Shown here: in pieces, positions 1 through 5,329 of the stretch
How positions within the stretch are numbered: position 1 is the first letter of the stretch
How the letters are laid out: every line of letters begins with the position of its first letter
From: Planctomycetota bacterium
GTDB lineage: Bacteria; Planctomycetota; UBA1135; GCA-002686595
Assembly: GCA_022447405.1 (NCBI GenBank)
Contig: JAKVCE010000055.1
Span: forward strand, 1 to 9,572
Length of the DNA stretch: 9,572 nt
Direction of reading: 5' to 3'
Position numbers and translations under genes: made by a program
The notes under the pieces: generated by a model
What the model was told of the DNA's origin: nothing
The model's input: the letters and a program-made list of their open reading frames with translations, nothing else
The model's database searches: none

Positions 1-162
1 GTCGCCGACGAGACCTGACTCTACGATCGCCTCGCAGAGCATTCCGTCCTCAATCCCCCGCCCCAGGAGGGCGTCCAAGACCGCCTGGTCAATGACTCCG
101 CTCTCTTCGAGCCGCCTCGCGAGCTCAGCGTCTGAGAGCCTCTTGGTGTGTTTCCTGCGCAC
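1..162 (-). CDS. Unidentified protein, N-terminal 54 residues only
   Basis: This reading frame starts at GTG (162-160) and stays open to the left edge, so only the first 54 codons are visible. It begins VRRKHTKRLSDAELA and continues with short amphipathic helices, then a segment ending in ESGLVGD. The alternating helices with a 'LARRLEESGVIDQAVLDALL' pattern distantly resemble the N-terminal domain of GspE/PilB-type secretion ATPases (MshEN-like), but this is only a resemblance and no catalytic motif is in view. The start was chosen because the frame meets a stop at 219-217 and has no other ATG, GTG or TTG between that stop and 162. No clear Shine-Dalgarno sequence precedes it. It lies 126 bases downstream of gyrB. 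It does not look like the start of GyrA, which often follows gyrB. Codon choice (GAG, CTC, GTC) matches the neighbouring genes, which supports real coding. Confidence 0.55.
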   Translation of the reverse strand, partial: MRRKHTKRLSDAELARRLEESGVIDQAVLDALLGRGIEDGMLCEAIVESGLVGD

Positions 163-244
163 GAATCGAAGGGGCCGCGCCCCCGCGCGGCGTGGCGCAG
201 CCCTGTCTGCGCCCTCTCAGCTATCGGCTAGGAGCTGCGCCCAA

Positions 245-284
245 AGAGAGCGCTCTCTGGAAATTCCTCGAGGGACCGCCCTCG
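245..284 (-). terminator. Inverted repeats after gyrB, possible weak terminator
   Basis: Two inverted repeats follow the gyrB stop in the 126-base gap before the next gene. The first is a 6-bp stem, CGAGGG/CCCTCG, with a 4-base loop (269-284), starting 5 bases past the stop. The second is a perfect 14-base palindrome, AGAGAGCGCTCTCT (245-258), followed on the minus strand by only two T's beyond the repeat. The run of U's expected of a strong intrinsic terminator is missing, so this could be a weak or Rho-assisted terminator, an RNA-processing site or a protein-binding palindrome. Nothing else was recognised in 163-288. Confidence 0.3.
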
Positions 285-288
285 GGGC

Positions 289-2748
289 TCAGACGTCGAG
301 GTTTGTGACCTCTAGCGCGTGGCGCTCGATATACCGCCGGCGGTCTTCGACCCCGTCGCTCATGAGGATCGTGAAGACCTGGTCCGCGGAGATCGCGTCC
401 TCCATGCGGACGCGATAGAGGCTCCTGATCGCCGGGTCCATCGTCGACTCCCAGAGCTGGTCTGCGTCCATCTCGCCGAGCCCCTTGTAGCGCTGCACGT
501 CGAGGTCGCCTTGGGCCCCGCGCCGGACGAGCTCGCCGAGCTCGAGCGGGTTCGTCGTCGTGAGCTCCTCTTTCCCGCCGCCGAGGGACCAGCGGCCGCC
601 GCCGTGGAAGCGCAGGCCGGCGCCCACGAGCGCGTCAAGCTGGGCACGGAGTTCGTCCCCGTGGGCGATGCGACAGGTGTGGACGTGCGCCTTGTCCATG
701 TCGAGGCTCTCGTCTCTGCCGTCATAGATGAGGAGCTTCTTCCCCGCGCCGAGGGTGACGCGCTGCAGCTCGATGAAGTTGTCTCGCTCCTCTTTGCTCT
801 CAAAGAAATGGTCCTCGCCCGCGGCCTGGGCCCAGTGCGTCGGGAGCGCGCCGCCTTGCCATGACTCGAGCATCGTGCCGTAGGGGACGATCGCCCACCC
901 AGGGGTGGAGCGCTGCAGGGACTCCTCGAGGGCCCGCAGCTTGTCGCAGAGCTCTTTCAGCTCCGCGCCTGTCCAGACCCGCTCGTCGTCTCCCTCTTGC
1001 GTGATCGAGAGGTTCCCGATCCCCCGGTCGACCAAGATGTCGCGGAGCTCCGCATCTGAGGTGATGTAGCGCTCCTTCTTCTTGTGTCGGACCTTGTAGA
1101 GCGGCGGCTGCGCGATGTAGAGGTGCCCGCGCTCGATGAGCTCCCGCATGTGGCGGAAGAAGAAGGTCAGGAGCAGGGTCCGGATGTGTGACCCGTCGAC
1201 GTCGGCGTCCGTCATGATGATGACCTTGCCGTAGCGGAGGTTCTCCGCGTCAAACTCGTCAGCGATGCCGCAGCCGAGCGCAGAGATGATCAGTTGGATC
1301 TCTGAGTGCGCGAGCATCTTGTCGAGCCGCGCCTTCTCCACGTTCAGGATCTTTCCCTTGAGGGGCAAGATGGCCTGGAACACGCGGTCCCGCCCCATCT
1401 TTGCGGAGCCGCCGGCGGAGTCACCCTCAACCAGGAAGACCTCCGACTCCTCCCGGTCCTTCGTCTGGCAGTCAGCGAGCTTCCCGGGCAGGTTGCCGCT
1501 CGCGAGCGCGGACTTTCGGCGGACGAGCTCTCGGGCTTTGCGCGCGGCCTCGCGGGCCTGCATCGCACGCACGGCCTTGTTGATGACGGCCTTGGCGACG
1601 GCCGGGGTCTCCTGCAAATAGTCGCTGAGGCTCTCGTGGAACATCGTCGCCACGACGCCGTCCGCCTCGCGGTTGCCTAGCTTGTCCTTGGTCTGCCCCT
1701 CGAACTGAGGGTTCGGCAGCTTCACCGAGATGATCGCTGTCAGGCCCTCGCGGAAGTCGTCGCCCGTGAGCGGCTTCTCGTTCTCTTTCACGAGCTTGGC
1801 CGACTTCGCGTAGTTGTTGAGGGTTCGAGTCAGCGCCGAGCGGAAGCCGGAGAGGTGCGTGCCGCCGCCGTGCGTGTTGATGTTGTTCGCGAAGGTGAAG
1901 ACGTTGTCCTGATAGGCGTCCGTGTACTGGAGCGCGATCTCCACCTCGTACTCTGCTCCGCCGTCCTTCTCCGGGGCGTTGAGCTTCTTGGTGAAGTGGA
2001 GGATGTCCTCGTGGAGCGGGGTCCGGTTCGCGTTCAGGTGCTTGACGAAGGAGAGCAGGCCGTCGGGATACTCGAAGCGCTCCTGGGTCTCTGTGCGCTC
2101 ATCGACGAGGTCAATGGCGACCCCGCGCGTCCCCATGAGGTACGCGGTCTCTCGGAGGCGCCGCGAGACGATGTCGTAGTCGATCTCGACCGTGCTGAAG
2201 ATCGTGTCGTCCGGCCAGTAGCGGACTGAGGTCCCGGTCTCGTCCGTGTCGCCTACCACCTTGAGCTGGTCCTGCGTGATGCCTCGCGCGAAGCTCATCT
2301 GGTGCACCTTTCCGCCCTGCCGCACCTCGACCTCGAGCTTGACGCTGAGGGCGTTCACGCAAGAGACGCCGACCCCGTGGAGTCCGCCGGAGACCTTGTA
2401 CGCGTCGCTGTCGAACTTGCCGCCCGCGTGCAGCTTGGTCAGCACGACCTCCACTGCAGGCTTTCCCTCTCCCTCAATGACGCCCGTCGGGATACCGCGA
2501 CCGTCATCGGAGACCGAGACGGAGCCGTCCTCGTGGATGCGCACCGAGATCAGGCTGGCGTGTCCCGCGAGGGCCTCGTCGATGGAGTTGTCCACCACCT
2601 CCCAGATGAGGTGGTGTAAGCCGCGGACGTCTGTGTCGCCGATGTACATCGCCGGCCGCACCCGGACGGGCTCGAGGCCCTCGAGGACGGTGATGGCGTC
2701 TGCGCTGTAGTCGCCGCTTTGGACGTCGGGCTTCGCTTCTTCGGTCAT
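289..2748 (-). CDS. gyrB: DNA gyrase subunit B
   Basis: This encodes the ATPase and TOPRIM subunit of type II topoisomerase, which with GyrA introduces negative supercoils ahead of replication forks. The protein is 819 residues. The GHKL ATPase domain shows WEVVDNSIDEAL (49-60; E50 the likely general base, N54 binding Mg), DDGRGIP (81-87) and the lid motif VSGGLHGVGVSCVNALS (119-135). The transducer segment includes the THLSGF stretch. TOPRIM shows EGDSAGG (441-447) and DADVDGSHI (514-522), which carry the metal-binding acidic residues. QRYKGLGEM is at 752-760 and the C terminus ends in ALEVTNLDV. About 190 residues separate PPLYKV (548-553) from QRYKGLGEM, far more than in short GyrB proteins of about 640 residues. 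The ATG at 2748 overlaps the upstream dciA stop as ATGA, implying translational coupling. The 68 residues readable upstream in the same frame are arginine-rich shadow sequence over dciA and were left out. ParE is an alternative, but the gene context favours gyrB. Confidence 0.96.
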   Translation of the reverse strand: MTEEAKPDVQSGDYSADAITVLEGLEPVRVRPAMYIGDTDVRGLHHLIWEVVDNSIDEALAGHASLISVRIHEDGSVSVSDDGRGIPTGVIEGEGKPAVEVVLTKLHAGGKFDSDAYKVSGGLHGVGVSCVNALSVKLEVEVRQGGKVHQMSFARGITQDQLKVVGDTDETGTSVRYWPDDTIFSTVEIDYDIVSRRLRETAYLMGTRGVAIDLVDERTETQERFEYPDGLLSFVKHLNANRTPLHEDILHFTKKLNAPEKDGGAEYEVEIALQYTDAYQDNVFTFANNINTHGGGTHLSGFRSALTRTLNNYAKSAKLVKENEKPLTGDDFREGLTAIISVKLPNPQFEGQTKDKLGNREADGVVATMFHESLSDYLQETPAVAKAVINKAVRAMQAREAARKARELVRRKSALASGNLPGKLADCQTKDREESEVFLVEGDSAGGSAKMGRDRVFQAILPLKGKILNVEKARLDKMLAHSEIQLIISALGCGIADEFDAENLRYGKVIIMTDADVDGSHIRTLLLTFFFRHMRELIERGHLYIAQPPLYKVRHKKKERYITSDAELRDILVDRGIGNLSITQEGDDERVWTGAELKELCDKLRALEESLQRSTPGWAIVPYGTMLESWQGGALPTHWAQAAGEDHFFESKEERDNFIELQRVTLGAGKKLLIYDGRDESLDMDKAHVHTCRIAHGDELRAQLDALVGAGLRFHGGGRWSLGGGKEELTTTNPLELGELVRRGAQGDLDVQRYKGLGEMDADQLWESTMDPAIRSLYRVRMEDAISADQVFTILMSDGVEDRRRYIERHALEVTNLDV

Positions 2749-3065
2749 GATTGGGTTCCGATTCGAAAGGTGACTCGTTGGATCTTCTCGTCCCCGAGTC
2801 TTCGGTTGGCCTCTTCGCGGAGCTGTTCTCCGAGGAAGCCCTTGAGCTCTTGGAGGTGGGCGGAGGAGGCCGCCTCTACAACGAGCTCTCCTCCTTGAAA
2901 GCGCACGGCGATCGCGCCGCCGCCAAGCGTCGCCGCGGCGGCGTCGTTCCACGCGGCGAAGACCGCGCCAGAGCGCTCCCGCTCGGCGAGGCCGCTCGTG
3001 CGCATGAAGCTCTGCACCGCGTCTTTGAGCGTGACCGCTCCGCCTTTGCGTCGCTTTTCGTTCAC
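2745..3065 (-). CDS. dciA: DciA-like helicase loader (DUF721)
   Basis: This is a 106-residue DUF721 protein. Members studied in other bacteria (DciA) load or stimulate the replicative helicase DnaB and stand in for DnaC/DnaI-type loaders. The visible family pattern is an N-terminal helix, LKDAVQSFMRTSGL (13-26), then FAAWNDAAA with the conserved Trp39, a strand GELVVEAASSAHLQELKGFL (59-78), and a C-terminal strand IQRVTFRIG (95-103). The length suits the short, KH-like-domain form without a long extra tail. Translation starts at GTG (3065-3063), 27 bases after the dnaN stop, with an AGGTG-like ribosome site just upstream. Its TGA overlaps the gyrB ATG, so it is probably co-translated with gyrB in a dnaN-dciA-gyrB operon. 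The family is clear; the helicase-loading role is inferred from the family and from its place beside dnaA and dnaN. Confidence 0.87.
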   Translation of the reverse strand: MNEKRRKGGAVTLKDAVQSFMRTSGLAERERSGAVFAAWNDAAAATLGGGAIAVRFQGGELVVEAASSAHLQELKGFLGEQLREEANRRLGDEKIQRVTFRIGTQS

Positions 3066-3092
3066 CTCAGCACCTGTTCGCGAGGAGCTCGC

Positions 3093-4196
3093 TCAGGCCT
3101 CCACCGTGATCGGCATGACCACATAGATGTAGTTCTCGCCGAGGCGGAACTTGCCGGGGCTCGTGCGATCGCTGAACTCAAGGGTGACGAGGTCTGCCTC
3201 GCAGTTCTTAAGCCCCTCGAGGACATAGTCGGGGTTGAAGGCGATCTCTGTCTTGCTGCCCTTGAAGGCGGCCTCCATCTGCGCGTGGGCTTCGCCTCTG
3301 CCTGCGGAGCGGCCGAAGAACTCGACCTCTCCCTTCTTGATGTCGAGGCGCACTGCCCGGGCGTCGTCTCCGGTCACGTTCGAGACCAGGCGCAGCTTGC
3401 GGCTGAACATCTCGGCGCTCACCTCGACCTGATTCTTTGTCTCTTCGGGGATGACCGCGCTGTATCGCGGATACTCGCCGTCGATGAGCCTCGCGAAGAC
3501 CTCTGCGTTCGGGGTCTTCATGCCGACCTGGTTGGAGCCGAACTGGAGAGAGACCTGGTCCAGGGGGTCGGCGATCACGCGGCAGAAGAGCTGGGTCCCT
3601 TTCGTCGGGATGATGGCGGGCTCCTTGGAGTTCTTCTTCGCGTCAACCGGTGTCGAGGCCATAGCGAGGCGTCGTCCGTCTGTCGCCACCATGCGAAGCT
3701 CTCCTCCTTGGACCTCGGTCAAGATCCCGTGCATCGCGTAGCGCCCACCTTCCCTGGCTGCAGCGAAGGCTGTCTGGCCTACGAGCCGAGTGAGGTTTCC
3801 GCCTTGGATCGAGAAGGCCCCGTCCGTGTCAAAGCGGCTGATGACCGGGTACTCATCCGGGTCTACGGTGACGAGCTCGCAGCTGTCGTCTCCGCCTTGG
3901 ATGGTGATGTTCTCGTCCTCGCCGAGCTCTAGCGTCACGTTCTCACTTGAGAGGTCGCGGATGAAGTCGAGCGCGACGCGCGCCGGGATGACCGCAGTGC
4001 CGGGGTCTTGGACCTCGACGTCAGAGATCGTGTAGCGCAAGGAGACCTCGAGGTCTGTGCCGAGGAGCTCGAGACCAGCTTCTGTGGCGACGAGGCAGAC
4101 GTTCTCAAGGACGGGCTTCGTGCTCTTGGCCGGGATGACGCCGTTCGCGACGGCGAGGCCTTCACGTAGTTTCTCGCGGTTGCAGAGTACCTTCAT
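3093..4196 (-). CDS. dnaN: DNA polymerase III sliding clamp (beta subunit)
   Basis: This encodes the beta clamp, a ring-shaped homodimer that encircles DNA and tethers the replicative polymerase and many repair partners. At 367 residues it has the family's usual length, with three repeated clamp folds. Recognisable motifs are an MKVLCNREKLREGL start, the VIPAKSTKPVLENV segment (20-33), ATDGRRLA (171-178), FARLIDGEYPRY (234-245), FNPDYVLEGL (320-329) and the C-terminal YVVMPI (358-363), which helps form the pocket for clamp-binding peptides. The ATG at 4196 is the natural start; an AGGA (4210-4207) lies 10 bases upstream, a rather long spacing. A long leader region separates it from dnaA, so it probably has its own promoter. 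dciA follows after 27 bases. The recF gene that often comes next in other bacteria is absent. No defects are seen. Confidence 0.97.
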   Translation of the reverse strand: MKVLCNREKLREGLAVANGVIPAKSTKPVLENVCLVATEAGLELLGTDLEVSLRYTISDVEVQDPGTAVIPARVALDFIRDLSSENVTLELGEDENITIQGGDDSCELVTVDPDEYPVISRFDTDGAFSIQGGNLTRLVGQTAFAAAREGGRYAMHGILTEVQGGELRMVATDGRRLAMASTPVDAKKNSKEPAIIPTKGTQLFCRVIADPLDQVSLQFGSNQVGMKTPNAEVFARLIDGEYPRYSAVIPEETKNQVEVSAEMFSRKLRLVSNVTGDDARAVRLDIKKGEVEFFGRSAGRGEAHAQMEAAFKGSKTEIAFNPDYVLEGLKNCEADLVTLEFSDRTSPGKFRLGENYIYVVMPITVEA

Positions 4197-4262
4197 GGTG
4201 GTTCAGTCCTGGTTGTGGAGGTAGGCAGTTAGGTGTGGAAGTGGGCTGTGCTTTGGCGCGAT

Positions 4263-4276
4263 GGGGAGAACTCCCC
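4263..4276 (-). promoter_or_regulatory. Inverted repeat in the dnaN leader
   Basis: GGGGAG and CTCCCC are separated by two bases. The repeat lies in the presumed 5' leader of dnaN, between the candidate promoter and the start codon. It could form a small hairpin with a 5-bp stem and tetraloop, or be an operator for a dimeric regulator. No known motif was recognised. Confidence 0.3.
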
Positions 4277-4282
4277 TTCCCC

Positions 4283-4312
4283 TCTATAGAGAAAGAATCA
4301 TCACAGTAATAA
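4283..4312 (-). promoter_or_regulatory. Candidate dnaN promoter in an AT-rich patch
   Basis: On the minus strand TTATTA (4312-4307) and TATAGA (4288-4283) are 18 bases apart and resemble -35 and -10 elements, although the -35 match is poor. The -10 lies inside the palindrome CTCTATAGAG (4282-4291). Bases 4283-4312 are the most AT-rich stretch between dnaA and dnaN, so they may instead, or also, be the duplex-unwinding element of the origin. The implied dnaN leader is about 80 bases. Confidence 0.35.
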
Positions 4313-4326
4313 GGAGGCGTCGCGCT

Positions 4327-4335
4327 TGTGGAGAA
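4327..4335 (-). promoter_or_regulatory. DnaA-box-like site
   Basis: TGTGGAGAA on the plus strand, TTCTCCACA on the minus strand, differs from TTATNCACA at one position. It lies 15 bases from the AT-rich patch, a fitting place for a box next to an unwinding element. Confidence 0.5.
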
Positions 4336-4442
4336 CGTGGGGGCGAACAACCGCAAAGTGATTCGAGGCAGCGGCTTGCGGTGTTTCGATCAAGGGGGAC
4401 AAGAGAGAGGTGGCTGTGGAAGAGAGGTGGAAAGAGGCGGAG

Positions 4443-4461
4443 TTGTTCACAGTTATCCCGA
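4443..4461 (+). promoter_or_regulatory. Tandem DnaA-box-like sites
   Basis: TTGTTCACA (4443-4451; one mismatch to TTATNCACA) is followed one base later by TTATCCCGA (4453-4461; two mismatches) in the same orientation. Closely spaced head-to-tail boxes are typical of origins, where DnaA binds cooperatively. Confidence 0.5.
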
Positions 4462-4540
4462 GCCGCTGAGCGGGGCCGAAGCGGCGCGTGGAAAGGCTGG
4501 CGGTTCTCCACGGCGGGCCGGCGGTAGGGCACGGACTCTG

Positions 4541-4556
4541 CGCGGGTTCTCCCGCG
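4541..4556. repeat. Perfect 6-bp hairpin in the origin region
   Basis: CGCGGG and CCCGCG enclose the loop TTCT. It has no T-run, so it is not an obvious terminator. A second stem, AGCCCG/CGGGCT with a 4-base loop (4588-4603), shares a base with the DnaA-box-like site at 4580-4588, and a perfect 12-base palindrome AGAGGCGCCTCT sits at 4639-4650. Confidence 0.45.
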
Positions 4557-4685
4557 ACTGTGCCGCACCTTTCCACGCCGAATCCACAGCCCGTAGCCGG
4601 GCTTGGAGAGGCCGAACCCCCTTCCTCTGCGCGCCCTAAGAGGCGCCTCTCGGGAGGCCCCCATTCTACGCGATTTGGGGTGTAG

Positions 4686-4701
4686 GTGAAACGCGTGAAA
4701 C
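4686..4701. repeat. Two direct copies of GTGAAAC, 9-base period
   Basis: GTGAAAC occurs at 4686-4692 and 4695-4701, just downstream of the dnaA terminator on the coding strand. Two copies at a 9-base spacing look iteron-like, but with only two copies this may be chance. Confidence 0.25.
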
Positions 4702-4716
4702 AGCGCTTAACGCGCG

Positions 4717-4736
4717 AAAAACGCCCACTTCGGGCG
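4717..4736 (-). terminator. Intrinsic terminator after dnaA
   Basis: On the minus strand a stem CGCCC/GGGCG with a 5-base loop (4736-4722) runs directly into five T's (4721-4717), 26 bases after the dnaA stop. A second GC-rich stem, GGGGC/GCCCC, lies between it and the stop. This fits a Rho-independent terminator and implies that dnaN depends mainly on its own promoter. Confidence 0.6.
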
Positions 4737-4762
4737 GCTCTCTGGGGCTGCCCCAAAGGGCC

Positions 4763-5329
4763 TCAGAGGGGCCGCTCGCCGAGCCGCTCTAAGAGCCTCG
4801 AGAGGGTGTCCGCCGTGGCGGGGTCTCGCTCGAGGAGGCCGGAGATTTTGGTCACCGCGTAGAGCACGGTGGAGTGGTCGCGGCCGCCGAAGAAGCCCCC
4901 GACCTCCTCTAGGGAGTGCCGGGTCACGCGGCGCGCGAGGAACATCGCGACCTGCCTGGGGAAGGCGATCGTCGCGGTCCGGCGGCGGGACTGGAGGTCA
5001 GAGAGCTTGACCGAAAACTCGTCTGTGACGACCGAGACGATGTCATCGAGGGTCGGGCCGCCTCTGCGGACCGAGAAGACGTCTCTCAGGGCGATGTGGG
5101 CGAGCTCGCTGGAGACCGGCTCGCCAGAGAGGTCCGCGTAGCCGAAGAGCTTCGTGACGGCCCCTTCCAGCTCACGGATGTTGTTGTCGATGCGCTCCGC
5201 GAGGAGGCCTGCGACGTCCGCGGGGAGGTCGCGGCCGCGCTCGCGGGCCTTGCGCTTCAGGATCGCGACGCGGGTCTCGTAGCAGGGGGCCTCTAGTTCG
5301 GTCACCAGGCCCCACTTGAAGCGGCTCAC
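4763..5329 (-). CDS. dnaA: dnaA C-terminal reading frame (end of domain III and domain IV)
   Basis: This frame opens with GTG-AGC-CGC (V-S-R-F-K-W-G), where the Arg of SRF matches the family's arginine finger. It carries ETRVAILKRKA, NIRELEGA (residues 50-57, sensor II), DLQSRRRTATIAFPRQVAMFLAR (111-133) and HSLEEVGGFFGGRDHSTV (138-155), the helix-turn-helix that reads DnaA boxes. No ribosome site suggests that it starts on its own at this GTG. It is the second half of the disrupted dnaA. Confidence 0.6.
   Translation of the reverse strand: MSRFKWGLVTELEAPCYETRVAILKRKARERGRDLPADVAGLLAERIDNNIRELEGAVTKLFGYADLSGEPVSSELAHIALRDVFSVRRGGPTLDDIVSVVTDEFSVKLSDLQSRRRTATIAFPRQVAMFLARRVTRHSLEEVGGFFGGRDHSTVLYAVTKISGLLERDPATADTLSRLLERLGERPL

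Larger units (their letters stand above)
4197..4762. other. Candidate replication origin (oriC) between dnaA and dnaN
   Basis: This 566-base region holds no credible gene and is unusually long for such a compact neighbourhood. It contains many sites like the DnaA box TTATNCACA or its complement TGTGNATAA. One-mismatch sites are TGTGGAGAA (4327-4335) and TTGTTCACA (4443-4451). Two-mismatch sites are TGTGGAAGA (4415-4423), TTATCCCGA (4453-4461), TTCTCCACG (4504-4512) and GAATCCACA (4580-4588). A related octamer occurs as GTGGAAAG at 4427 and 4488 and as its complement CTTTCCAC at 4569. An AT-rich patch lies at 4283-4312. Hairpins are at 4541-4556 and 4588-4603, and a 12-base palindrome is at 4639-4650. 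The dnaA-dnaN gap is the origin site in many bacteria. No 9/9 consensus box is present, so the call rests on clustering and position. Confidence 0.65.

Noticed and set aside
2749..2952. A 68-residue N-terminal extension of GyrB
   Set aside because: The residues are arginine-rich, out of frame over dciA, and unlike any GyrB start. The ATG at 2748 overlapping the dciA stop fits better.
2751..3932. A 393-codon open frame on the plus strand
   Set aside because: It runs opposite to dnaN, dciA and the gyrB start, which are well supported. Its product has no recognisable domain and looks like the antisense of high-GC coding sequence.
4301..4756. Small open frames of 100-150 codons on both strands of the dnaA-dnaN gap, considered as rpmH, rnpA or a new gene
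   Set aside because: None shows a conserved motif, a ribosome site or neighbour-like composition. They cross the terminator and hairpins, and no ribosomal protein L34 signature is present.
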